From: Gemmatimonadota bacterium
GTDB taxonomy: Bacteria > Gemmatimonadota > Gemmatimonadetes > Gemmatimonadales > Gemmatimonadaceae
DNA: 64,000 nucleotides
NCBI GenBank assembly: GCA_003134685.1
Contig: PLCA01000006.1
Location: 1 to 64,000 of the forward strand
Direction: 5' to 3'
Below are positions 36,769-44,740 of the stretch, piece after piece; within the stretch, counting starts at the first letter, position 1, and each line of letters opens with the position of its first letter. The notes beneath the pieces were generated by a model that ran no database searches, had not been told where the DNA came from, and saw only the letters and a list, made by a program, of their open reading frames with translations. The position numbers were made by a program, and so were the translations under genes.

Positions 36769-37932
36769 TTGCTCCTTTCAGCGTGCCGAGCGCCGCCTGT
36801 GACTGCACCCAGTACCGCCGTCGAACCAGCCCCAACGATAACAGCATCCGCCCCGGAGCCAGTCTCCTTTCCGTTGAGCTGGCTGCTCGAGCACGCGTCA
36901 GCGCCGATCAAGTATCGGGCGATGACCGAGGTCGCGCGCACCGCTGACCCGGCCTCGCCGGATTTCGACTGGCTTCCGTATTCGCACCGGCCCGCCATCG
37001 GGCTCGCGGTCACGCAGTCCCGCGATGGAATGTGGAATCAGTCGGTTCTTTCACTTCCGGGGCGACACGCCACCGACTTCGCCAACATCGGAACGATTGC
37101 GGCGGTGCGACGCCTTTCCGAGTACGGCTGGAGCCGTGAGTCGCCCCCCCTCGTTCTCGCTCGCCGAATACTTTTCCGACTCCTCGCCGAGGACAACGAT
37201 CCTGCGTTCACCTTCGAGCTCGGCACCAAGGCGAAAGATGATGATATCGTTCGGCGCACGCGCGGCATCTTCCGCGAAGCCGCGGCCGCGACGCTCGCGC
37301 AGATGGGATACGAGAACGATCCGCGGCTGCGTGGCGCAGCGCGTCGAATTCTCGAGCGCACCGTCTCGTATCTCAACTCGCCTCTTGGTGAGAAGCCGTG
37401 GATGCGGGTCGGCAACACCCACGTGCTTGCGCCGGAATCCGCGCCGCCATCGATCTACACGCTGACGATGCTCGCGCACATGCCGATCTTCCGCCACGAG
37501 CACTTCAGCGGGGTCGAACGCATCTACGACTGGATCACACAGCCGCTCCCGCGTCAGGAGACAATCCAGCTGTTCGGGAAGAAAATGGTGCCCCAGCCTC
37601 ATTTGATCATGGGTGACGTCCTCCCGCACCGAAACGCTGTCGAGGCGGATGTCCCGTTCGCGCTGTTGTGGCTCGAGACGATGGCGCGTCTCAACTTCCT
37701 CCGCCGCAACGAGGGTTGGATGAAGCTCTACGAGAGATTCGTCGACGATCGCGACCGCAGCGGCGTGTGGCATCCGCACAAGGGAACGGATCGGCCGACG
37801 ACGACCCATCAATGGGCGTGGTCCACCTTCCCCCTCGACGACGGAACCACCCCTGAATCGAAATGGGCCGACGTCACCTTCCGAATCGGGCTCATCGGAA
37901 AGCTTCTCGGCCGAGAAATCGAACTAATCTGA
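36769..37932 (+). CDS. Hypothetical protein with helical-toroid (prenyltransferase-like) character, uncertain 5' end
   Basis: The frame opens at TTG 36769 just after an in-frame TGA (36763) and gives 387 residues. The first residues MLLSAC look like the tail of a lipoprotein signal that has lost its N-region, so the start may be misplaced or the 5' end damaged; ATG at residue 52 is another option. The body contains PIKYRAMTEVARTA and IFREAAAATLAQMGYENDPRLRGAARRILE, resembling alpha/alpha-toroid repeats of squalene-cyclase-like proteins, and QWAWSTFPL near the end. No catalytic motif is visible. An alpha/beta hydrolase gene follows 4 bases after the stop. Confidence 0.65.
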   Translation: MLLSACRAPPVTAPSTAVEPAPTITASAPEPVSFPLSWLLEHASAPIKYRAMTEVARTADPASPDFDWLPYSHRPAIGLAVTQSRDGMWNQSVLSLPGRHATDFANIGTIAAVRRLSEYGWSRESPPLVLARRILFRLLAEDNDPAFTFELGTKAKDDDIVRRTRGIFREAAAATLAQMGYENDPRLRGAARRILERTVSYLNSPLGEKPWMRVGNTHVLAPESAPPSIYTLTMLAHMPIFRHEHFSGVERIYDWITQPLPRQETIQLFGKKMVPQPHLIMGDVLPHRNAVEADVPFALLWLETMARLNFLRRNEGWMKLYERFVDDRDRSGVWHPHKGTDRPTTTHQWAWSTFPLDDGTTPESKWADVTFRIGLIGKLLGREIELI

Positions 37933-37936
37933 TTCC

Positions 37937-38836
37937 GTGATTGGGGCCGGTCGTCGGAGAAATCTCAAGCCCGGCGAGATGTTCCCAGCCGGTGAACCAG
38001 CGTATCGCGTGAGTTTTCCGCGTCTTCGCTCAGGAATAAGAATTCGCGTGGTCGAGCGGGGTGATCCGGCTTCGCCCCCGGTGGTACTCGTTCACGGGTT
38101 GGGTTGCAGCGCCTACACGTTTCACCGCAACATGCCGGCGCTGTCGGAGGCGGGATTTCGCGCGATCGCCGTGGACCTCAAAGGACATGGGTTGTCCGAC
38201 AAACCGCTCGCGAGCGAAGAGTACACTATCGAGTCGCTGGTAGTGCATCTGCGCGACATCCTCGACGTGCTGGGGCTCGAGCGTCCCGCGCTCGCCGGGC
38301 ATTCGCTTGGCGGATCGCTCATCTACCACTTCGCGGTGCGATACCCCGAGCGAGCCCAATGTCTCGGCCTGCTTTCCCCCGTCGGGCTGAGAGGTCTACC
38401 GCTGATGGGGCTGTACCGCTTTTTAACCCCGGCCGTGCTTACGCCGATAATTCGCCAGATAAATCCGAGAGTGATCGTGAAGCTCGCGCTGATGCGGGTT
38501 TACGGAAAACGCGGACATTTTACGGAACGCGATGTCGAGGAATACCTCGCCCCATCGCAGTTCCCGGAATTCTCTCTCGCGATGCGCGAGCTGCTCCACA
38601 GCTACGACTGGAACGCGGCGACTCACCGGCGGCTCGTCGCGGTCAACCTTCCGGCCGTCGCCATGTGGGGCAGCCGGGATCACATGATGCCCGACGATGG
38701 AATGGGGATCTTCACCCGGCTCCTTCCCCAGATCGTGCTGCGCGCGATTTCCGACGCGGGGCACATCATTACGGAGGAGACACCGGACGAGGTGAACGAG
38801 GGGTTGATCGGCCTATTGCGGCGAGCGGGTGTCTAA
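37937..38836 (+). CDS. Alpha/beta-fold hydrolase
   Basis: A 299-residue soluble hydrolase starting at GTG 37937. It shows VLVHGLGCSAYTFHRN (oxyanion region), the nucleophile elbow LAGHSLGGSLIY, a cap domain and the C-terminal catalytic His in ISDAGHIITEETPDEV; the acidic residue is probably in WGSRDHMMP. The family covers esterases, lipases, haloalkane dehalogenases and many others, so the substrate cannot be told. It is closely spaced after the preceding unknown gene and is followed by element B. Confidence 0.88.
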   Translation: MIGAGRRRNLKPGEMFPAGEPAYRVSFPRLRSGIRIRVVERGDPASPPVVLVHGLGCSAYTFHRNMPALSEAGFRAIAVDLKGHGLSDKPLASEEYTIESLVVHLRDILDVLGLERPALAGHSLGGSLIYHFAVRYPERAQCLGLLSPVGLRGLPLMGLYRFLTPAVLTPIIRQINPRVIVKLALMRVYGKRGHFTERDVEEYLAPSQFPEFSLAMRELLHSYDWNAATHRRLVAVNLPAVAMWGSRDHMMPDDGMGIFTRLLPQIVLRAISDAGHIITEETPDEVNEGLIGLLRRAGV

Positions 38837-38852
38837 CTGCAACAACAACTAC

Positions 38853-39041
38853 GACTGAACGGGAGGGAGGCGTCAGAGGGCATAGATGCCAGTTGTTAGT
38901 TCACTACGCCCTGACTTATCTCGATAGCGTCATGATACAAGCAACTGCTTGTGCCCTTAACGCCACAGAGGCAAGTCCGGGCGTCGTGAACTGAATAACT
39001 GGAACCTACGCTACTGATGCCTCCCGCCAGTTCAGTTGCAG
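38853..39041. repeat. Inverted-repeat element B
   Basis: Arms 38853-38915 and 38975-39041 are imperfect inverted copies, with the outer GGGAGGCGTCAG-like part matched by CTGATGCCTCCC. The 59-base middle holds a small perfect hairpin, ACAAGCA-AC-TGCTTGT, and CGCCACAGAGGCAAGTCCGG, the latter almost identical to element A. Left-arm GTCAGAGGGCATAGATGCCAG corresponds to the same place in A and C. It lies between the alpha/beta hydrolase and the helicase genes. Confidence 0.85.
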
Positions 39042-39075
39042 TTGCCCTTTGCCACCCTGGGTATATTACACGAAG

Positions 39076-40392
39076 ATGATCGAAGAAAACCTCGAGGCGG
39101 GACTCTCTTTTGACAACCTCGACCTCGCCCCCGAAGTGCTCCACGCGGTTCGCGACGCCGGATACACCCATCCCACGCCGATCCAGCAACAGGCGATTCC
39201 ACTGGCTCTGGCAGGCCGGGACCTGATCGGTCTCGCCCAGACAGGAACCGGAAAGACCGCGGGCTTCACGCTACCCATCGTTCACAATCTGATCAGCACT
39301 CCGCTCACTGCCGAGAACGGGGAACCCGTTCACCGCGTTCGCGTTCTGATCCTGACTCCGACGAGAGAGCTCGCCGCGCAGGTGGAGGAGAGCTTCCGGA
39401 AGTACGGCAAGTACACCGATCTGCGCGTCGTCCCGATCTTCGGCGGTGTTGGAATCGAGCCCCAATCCAAGGCGTTGCTGAATGGGGTGGATGTCGTGGT
39501 CGCGACACCTGGCCGGCTGCTCGATCACATGGAGCGCCAGAACGTCTCTTTTGACGATCTCGAGGTCCTGGTTCTCGACGAAGCGGATCGCATGCTCGAC
39601 ATGGGATTCGCTCCCCAGCTCAATCGGATCGTGGCCGAGATCCCGCCCTACCGGCAAACGCTTCTCTTCAGCGCGACGATGCCGCCCGAGGTCGAAGCCC
39701 TGGCGCGAAGGTATCTGCGGAAACCGGTGGTCGTGCAGGTCGGACGCCGCTCCGAGGCGGCCAGCACGGTGACGCACGCCGTCTACCCGGTGCCGCGTGA
39801 TCGAAAGAGCACGCTGCTCGTCGAGCTGCTGAAGGAAGCGAATATGGACTCGGTTCTCATCTTCACGCGTACCAAGCACGGCGCGGACCGCGTCGTCAGG
39901 CACCTCGAGGATCAGGGAATCGCCGCGACGGCGATGCACGCCGATAAATCGCAGGGTGAGCGCACGCGCGCCCTCGAGGATTTCAAGTCAGGCAAGATCC
40001 GGGTATTGGTGGCAACGGACATCGCGCAGCGCGGGCTCGATGTAAGTGGCATCAGCCACGTCATCAATTACGATGTGCCCCAGCAGCCGGAAGATTATGT
40101 GCACCGCATCGGCCGCACTGGCCGGGCCGCGGCCACCGGCGATGCCTACACCTTCATGTCTCCCGACGAGATCGCCATGGTGCGCACCATCGAGCGCATG
40201 ATCGGGCAGCAGATTCCGCGGATCTCGGTTCCCGGCTACGATTTCGGGACCACCTCGGATGTGGCTGTTCCAGTTGCAACCGAGCAGGATCCCGTGGACA
40301 TCGCCCCGCCGGTATCGATCAATGCCGAAGGCGACCCAGTCGCGACACAAAAACGGTATCGACGGACGCGTTCCGTCGCACGAAGACGCTGA
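39076..40392 (+). CDS. DEAD-box ATP-dependent RNA helicase (RhlE-like)
   Basis: From ATG 39076 the protein has 438 residues. It has the complete DEAD-box set: Q motif (GYTHPTPIQQQAI), AQTGTGKT, PTRELAAQ, TPGRLLDHM, DEADRMLDMGF, SAT, IFTRTKHGADRV and HRIGRTGRA, followed by a short basic C-terminal tail. Such enzymes remodel RNA in ribosome assembly and mRNA decay. Its last 74 bases overlap the 3' end of the pseudopilin gene on the other strand. Confidence 0.93.
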   Translation: MIEENLEAGLSFDNLDLAPEVLHAVRDAGYTHPTPIQQQAIPLALAGRDLIGLAQTGTGKTAGFTLPIVHNLISTPLTAENGEPVHRVRVLILTPTRELAAQVEESFRKYGKYTDLRVVPIFGGVGIEPQSKALLNGVDVVVATPGRLLDHMERQNVSFDDLEVLVLDEADRMLDMGFAPQLNRIVAEIPPYRQTLLFSATMPPEVEALARRYLRKPVVVQVGRRSEAASTVTHAVYPVPRDRKSTLLVELLKEANMDSVLIFTRTKHGADRVVRHLEDQGIAATAMHADKSQGERTRALEDFKSGKIRVLVATDIAQRGLDVSGISHVINYDVPQQPEDYVHRIGRTGRAAATGDAYTFMSPDEIAMVRTIERMIGQQIPRISVPGYDFGTTSDVAVPVATEQDPVDIAPPVSINAEGDPVATQKRYRRTRSVARRR

Positions 40393-40738
40393 GGTTCGCG
40401 GCGCCATATCCCATGCCAGTCGCCGAGTAGGACATCCGCACACGACTCGCCGAGAGCTGAACTCCATGATCCGCTCCGACCTCACGCTTTCGAAGCGTGT
40501 CGGCTCCAACACTGACGTAGAGCGTCCGAGTCGCGGTGTCGATATCGACCGTCGCCTGCGCGGACCGCGCGATCGCTATGTGTCGGGCGCCGCTGAAAGT
40601 CGATTCGATCTCCACGACCGCGCCGCGAACGTGGACCCTGTCGAGCAATTCGCCGGCCCATGGCATGGCGATGGCGGACAGTACGCCCAGAACGCAGATC
40701 GTGATGGTGAGCTCGACGATGGTGAACGCGCGTCGCAT
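40319..40738 (-). CDS. Orphan type IV pilin-like / GspH-type pseudopilin
   Basis: A 139-residue protein with a class III prepilin leader: RRAFTIVEL, cleaved before Phe5 with the conserved Glu at +5, then a hydrophobic helix (LTITICVLGVLSAIAMP). The C-terminal half is the small beta-rich GspH/FimT-like domain. AGGATAGG precedes ATG 40738. No pilus or type II secretion genes are near, so it must be exported and assembled by machinery elsewhere. Its 3' end overlaps the helicase gene by 74 bases tail to tail. Confidence 0.85.
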   Translation of the reverse strand: MRRAFTIVELTITICVLGVLSAIAMPWAGELLDRVHVRGAVVEIESTFSGARHIAIARSAQATVDIDTATRTLYVSVGADTLRKREVGADHGVQLSASRVRMSYSATGMGYGAANLSVFVRRNASVDTVFVSRLGRLRH

Positions 40739-40845
40739 CAGTGCCTATCCTTTCGCCGGGTTAACTGGTTAGATAGCATATGATGAAAGCACGCTACGCA
40801 GCTGGTCCGAATCTCCCGAACGTATTCATCCTGTTCCAGCGTAAA

Positions 40846-43200
40846 ATGAAAGGACTACTCCTCATGGGCGCCGCTGCAAGCGCGCTCATCGTCGCTTGCG
40901 CATCGCCGTCAACGACCCCGTCGACAATTCCTTCGACCGAGATCCCGCGGCCCAGTCCGCAGCCCGTTCTTCCTCCGTTTCAGATGGACACGAGCCGGTC
41001 CGTGGATCGTGTTCCACCCTTTCAGGAGACGCCTCTGATCGTCTGGGGCCCGCCGCCTGATGGGGTCACGCATCCGGAGCGAGTGCGGAAGTACGATCTT
41101 CAGCATCAAGTGACGATCGTCCGCTTCGACTGGCCGCGTCAGGCAGTGGTTGGAACGACAACGCTGACAATCGCCGGACTCCGGGGCGCCGCGCCACTCT
41201 CGAATGTCGTCATCGACGCCGGCGACATGACGTTCAAATCCGTCGCCACTGGCACCACAGCGCTGAAATACGATTACGATGGACGCGCGCTCACGGTGCA
41301 CCTCGCGACGCGCCTGGCCTCGGGGCAAACGACAGCCATTACCATCGAATACGATGGCGCCAATCGCTCCAAGGGCGCCTACTTCAGACCCGCCAAGCAC
41401 ATCGTCTGGACTCAAGGTGAGACCGAGGACAATCACTACTGGGTTCCCACCTACGATTTCCCAAACGACAAGACGACCTGGGAGTTCTACATCTGGACCG
41501 CCAAGGGCGAGCGCGCTCTCTCCAACGGCCGTCTCGCCGGATCGCGCGCGGTGGGCGACAGCATCGAATGGCACTGGGTCCTCGATAAGCCCGCGTCGAC
41601 GTACCTGATGACGACGGTCGTCGGCAACTACACGGTGCTCCAGGACAAGGCCTGGCACAACGTGCCGATCGGCTACTGGACGTACCCCGATTCGGTCGAC
41701 GCCGCCTGGCGCGGATTCGCCAAGACTCCTCAGGCCGTCGATCTGTTCTCCCGCAAGACCGGCGTTCCGTATCCGTGGTCCAAGTACGACCAGATCGTCA
41801 TTCCTGAATTCCAGTACGGCGGAATGGAGAATGTCACCGCGACATCGCAGAACGACGCCGAGATTCTCCACCCCGCATGGTCGGAGCCGCAGGCCAACTC
41901 CGCCGGTCTCATGGCCCACGAGCTCGGGCACCAATGGTACGGAGATCTCCTGACAACAAGCGACTGGGGAGATGTCTGGCTCAACGAGGGATTCGCAACG
42001 TTCATGGAGCAGGTCTTTCGCGAGGAGGATCTCGGCGTCGACGAAGGCGCGCTCGACCGCCTCGGCGCCCAAGAGCAGACGATCGATGCGGACCGCCGTA
42101 CCAGACGGCCGATTGTATGGAGCAAGTGGGTCAACGATCCCATCGAAGTGTTCTTCAGCGGTCACATCTATCCGAAGGGCGCGACCATTCTTCAGATGCT
42201 TCGCCACCAGCTCGGCGACGATCTGTTCTGGAAAGCGATGAACCATTACACCACGGCGCACGCCTACGGCAACGTCGTCACCGACGATCTGCGCAAGGCG
42301 TTCGAGGAAACGACCGGCAAGGATTACAAGGCGTTTTTCGACCAATGGGTGTACGGCGCCGGCTTTCCGGTGTTTCAGGTCTCGTCACTGTATGACCGCG
42401 CCGCCCGCCGGCTGGTGATCAGCGCGAAAGAGATACAGCCTCGCGACAGCCTCACCGGATTCTTCGATGTCGACGCTGATGTGGAGGTCCGTACCGACAG
42501 CGGCGTCGTCCGCTTCGTGGTGCCGGTTCGGAATGGAACTGGAGAAGCCGGGACGAATCTCAAGGCTCCACCCCGCTCGATTCGCTGGGACAAGGGAAAC
42601 TGGATTCTCGATCTCACCGATTTCCCGCGTTCCACCGCGATGCTGCGCTACCAGCTCGTGTACGACGACGACGTGCTCGGCAGAATCGAAGCGGTCGATG
42701 TGCTGGCGCAGCGGCCAGGTGACCAGGCGGCGCTCAACGCTCTGATCGGCTCGACGCGCAACGATAAATTCTGGGCTGTGCGTGCTCGCGCGGTAGATGC
42801 GATCGGTGTCTGGGGAAGCGATCCGACCCGGGCCACGGTCGCGCCGATGCGGAGCGTCACCAATGCTCTCATGGCCGCGACTCGCGATCCGGATAGTCGC
42901 GTGCGCCAGGAAGCCGTGACCGCGATTGGTCGGCTGACGCTGAGCGGAACTACCGCCAGAGACGTGAACATCCGCCTACGTGAAATCGCGCGCACGGATC
43001 CGAGTCTCTTCGTCCGCGGTGCGGCCCTCGCGTCGGACATCCTCCTCGAGAAGAATGCGGCGCTTCCGCTCGCCAAGCAGATGATGGCGTCGGAGGTCTG
43101 GCAGAACGTGATCCGTACGCCGGCAATCAATGCGCTGAAAGCCGTCGGGACGCCGGAAGCGCTTCAACTAGTCCAGCAGTACGCACCGACGGCTCAATAG
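40846..43200 (+). CDS. M1-family zinc aminopeptidase lipoprotein with HEAT-like C-terminus
   Basis: I choose ATG 40846 (784 residues), which gives a proper lipoprotein signal ending in ALIVAC; the frame opens at 40780. The metalloprotease site is HELGHQWYGD, with zinc ligands His358 and His362 and Glu381 in NEGFATF, and the substrate-binding GGMEN exopeptidase motif lies just upstream. An Ala/Arg-rich helical-repeat region (about 600-780) closes the protein. It trims N-terminal residues from peptides outside the inner membrane. The selW-like gene starts 24 bases after its stop. Confidence 0.92.
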   Translation: MKGLLLMGAAASALIVACASPSTTPSTIPSTEIPRPSPQPVLPPFQMDTSRSVDRVPPFQETPLIVWGPPPDGVTHPERVRKYDLQHQVTIVRFDWPRQAVVGTTTLTIAGLRGAAPLSNVVIDAGDMTFKSVATGTTALKYDYDGRALTVHLATRLASGQTTAITIEYDGANRSKGAYFRPAKHIVWTQGETEDNHYWVPTYDFPNDKTTWEFYIWTAKGERALSNGRLAGSRAVGDSIEWHWVLDKPASTYLMTTVVGNYTVLQDKAWHNVPIGYWTYPDSVDAAWRGFAKTPQAVDLFSRKTGVPYPWSKYDQIVIPEFQYGGMENVTATSQNDAEILHPAWSEPQANSAGLMAHELGHQWYGDLLTTSDWGDVWLNEGFATFMEQVFREEDLGVDEGALDRLGAQEQTIDADRRTRRPIVWSKWVNDPIEVFFSGHIYPKGATILQMLRHQLGDDLFWKAMNHYTTAHAYGNVVTDDLRKAFEETTGKDYKAFFDQWVYGAGFPVFQVSSLYDRAARRLVISAKEIQPRDSLTGFFDVDADVEVRTDSGVVRFVVPVRNGTGEAGTNLKAPPRSIRWDKGNWILDLTDFPRSTAMLRYQLVYDDDVLGRIEAVDVLAQRPGDQAALNALIGSTRNDKFWAVRARAVDAIGVWGSDPTRATVAPMRSVTNALMAATRDPDSRVRQEAVTAIGRLTLSGTTARDVNIRLREIARTDPSLFVRGAALASDILLEKNAALPLAKQMMASEVWQNVIRTPAINALKAVGTPEALQLVQQYAPTAQ

Positions 43201-43224
43201 AGCTCAACGTCCACCACGGGCCCA

Positions 43225-43452
43225 ATGAAGATCAGCATCGAGTACTGCGTAGTTTGAAACTACCAGCCACGAGCCGCCAGTTTGGCGGCTGAGATTCGTC
43301 AGCGCTTTCCCGACGCGGAGCTGCAGATGATTCCGTCGAGGGGCGGCAGGTTCGAGATTATCGTAGATGGAATTCCAGTTTACGAGAAATCCAAGACAGG
43401 GCGGCACGCCAAGCCGGGTGAAGTCCTATCACTTATAGAAGAGAAATCGTGA
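43225..43452 (+). CDS. SelW-like (Rdx family) thioredoxin-fold selenoprotein with in-frame TGA (Sec11)
   Basis: Reading ATG 43225 through the TGA at 43255-43257 to TGA 43450-43452 gives 75 residues. The beginning MKISIEYCVV-U-NYQPRAASL and the later GGRFEIIVDGIPVYEKSKTGR are the two blocks that define SelW/Rdx proteins: a beta-strand, the CxxU/CxxC redox motif (here Cys8 and position 11), a helix, then the GG-F-V-DG strand. The TGA sits exactly at the redox position where family members have Cys or Sec. A perfect hairpin follows (see 43272-43290). The gene lies 24 bases after the M1 peptidase and 4 bases before pfkA. It is very likely a selenoprotein; a stop mutation is the alternative. Confidence 0.85.
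43272..43290 (+). promoter_or_regulatory. Candidate bacterial SECIS hairpin
   Basis: AGCCGCCA and TGGCGGCT form a perfect 8-bp stem around the 3-base loop GTT. The loop begins 22 bases after the TGA codon, within the spacing known for bacterial SECIS elements (about 16-37), and its first base is G, as the consensus asks. The hairpin is inside the coding region, as in fdhF-type bacterial SECIS. Confidence 0.75.
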
Positions 43453-43456
43453 AATC

Positions 43457-44536
43457 ATGAGGATCGCGTTGTCCACCGGTGGAGGTGACGCTCCCGGGCT
43501 CAACGCGGTAATTCGCGCCGCCGTGCTTTCGGCGGTGAACCGCGGCTGGGAAGTGCTCGGCATCAAGAAGGGCTACGCCGGGCTGCTCGGCGAAGAAGAA
43601 GTCATTCCGATGACTGCCGCGACCGTGCGGGGCATTGCGCACCTGGGTGGGACGATCCTCCGCACCACCAATCGCGGGAATCCATTCAGCTATCCGATCG
43701 CGCAACCCGATGGGACGTTCGTCGACAAGGACCGGTCCGGAGAGCTGATCGAAAACTCGCGGAAGCTGGGCATCGACGCCGTAATTTCCATCGGCGGGGA
43801 TGGATCGATGAGCATCGCCCACCAGCTTTGCCAGCTTGGAATGAAGATTGTCTGCGTTCCCAAGACCATCGACAACGATGTGGCTGGTACGATCACGACT
43901 TTCGGATTCGACACCGCGGTCAACACGGCTCTGGAAGCGATCGACAAGCTGCACACCACGGCCGAGAGCCACGACCGCGTCATCGTTCTCGAGGTGATGG
44001 GCCGCAACGCTGGATTCATCGCGCTGCATGCCGGGCTCGCCGGTACGGCCGACGTGATTCTCATCCCCGAAATCCCCTATGACATCGAAAAAGTTTGCGA
44101 GAAGATCGCAGCGCGCGACCGCTCGGGCAGGCACTTCTCGATCGTCGTGATCGCGGAAGGAGCGTTCCCCAAGGGTGAAGCTCCTGCGATCCGTGGCAAG
44201 TCCATGCCGGGTCAGGCGGTCAGGATCGGCGGCGTCGCCGAGCGGCTCGCCGACGAGATCGAGACGCGCACCAAGAAAGAAACGCGCTCCCTGATTCTTG
44301 GACATCTTCAGCGCGGCGGCCAGCCGACCGGCTACGACCGATTGCTGGCGGTGAGGTTTGGCGGCGCGGCGGTGCGCGCGGTCGCCGACGAGAAATGGGA
44401 CCACATGATCGCGCTTCAGTCGCCGCACATCGTTTCCATTCCGCTCGCCGACGTGCTCAAAGTGCCGAAGCGCGTCGAGATTGATCACGACACGGTCTTG
44501 ACGGCACGCGCAACCGGCATTTCTTTCGGGGATTAG
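43457..44536 (+). CDS. pfkA: 6-phosphofructokinase
   Basis: A 359-residue enzyme of glycolysis that phosphorylates fructose 6-phosphate. It shows STGGGDAPGLNAVIR, the phosphoryl-donor motif GGDGS, the catalytic PKTIDND, the substrate site MGRNAGFIAL and LGHLQRGGQPTGYDR. Known rules: Gly in GGDG(S) goes with ATP use, Asp there with pyrophosphate; Lys in PKTIDND is usual in PPi enzymes and in actinobacterial ATP enzymes. The Gly/Lys combination points to an ATP-dependent enzyme of the second type. It starts 4 bases after the selW-like gene. Confidence 0.92.
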   Translation: MRIALSTGGGDAPGLNAVIRAAVLSAVNRGWEVLGIKKGYAGLLGEEEVIPMTAATVRGIAHLGGTILRTTNRGNPFSYPIAQPDGTFVDKDRSGELIENSRKLGIDAVISIGGDGSMSIAHQLCQLGMKIVCVPKTIDNDVAGTITTFGFDTAVNTALEAIDKLHTTAESHDRVIVLEVMGRNAGFIALHAGLAGTADVILIPEIPYDIEKVCEKIAARDRSGRHFSIVVIAEGAFPKGEAPAIRGKSMPGQAVRIGGVAERLADEIETRTKKETRSLILGHLQRGGQPTGYDRLLAVRFGGAAVRAVADEKWDHMIALQSPHIVSIPLADVLKVPKRVEIDHDTVLTARATGISFGD

Positions 44537-44740
44537 CCAGGCCGGGAGAGGGGTTTATTGCTCCCAATAAAAGGGTGGTTTTTATGGCCGACCAAATGTG
44601 TATGAATCTCTCGCTGTCTCGTCCCTTTGAGAGGACACCGGGGGCTTCAATCGAGTCGGCCTGGTGCAGGTAACTGCATGTCCCATAATGACTTACCACA
44701 ATTCACAGGGTATGGCACCGCACGTGCACCCCTATACGGC
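44537..44740. other. Intergenic region before the Asn-rich secreted pair
   Basis: About 200 bases without a recognised gene; possible in-frame starts of the next gene (44627, 44678) lie in it. It should hold the promoter of the two-gene unit, but I see no clear -35/-10 pair or hairpin with a T-run. Confidence 0.35.

Noticed and set aside
40909-42345. 478-codon open frame on the minus strand
   Set aside because: Lies wholly antisense to the M1 peptidase, which has a full catalytic motif; the product has no domain and no Shine-Dalgarno.
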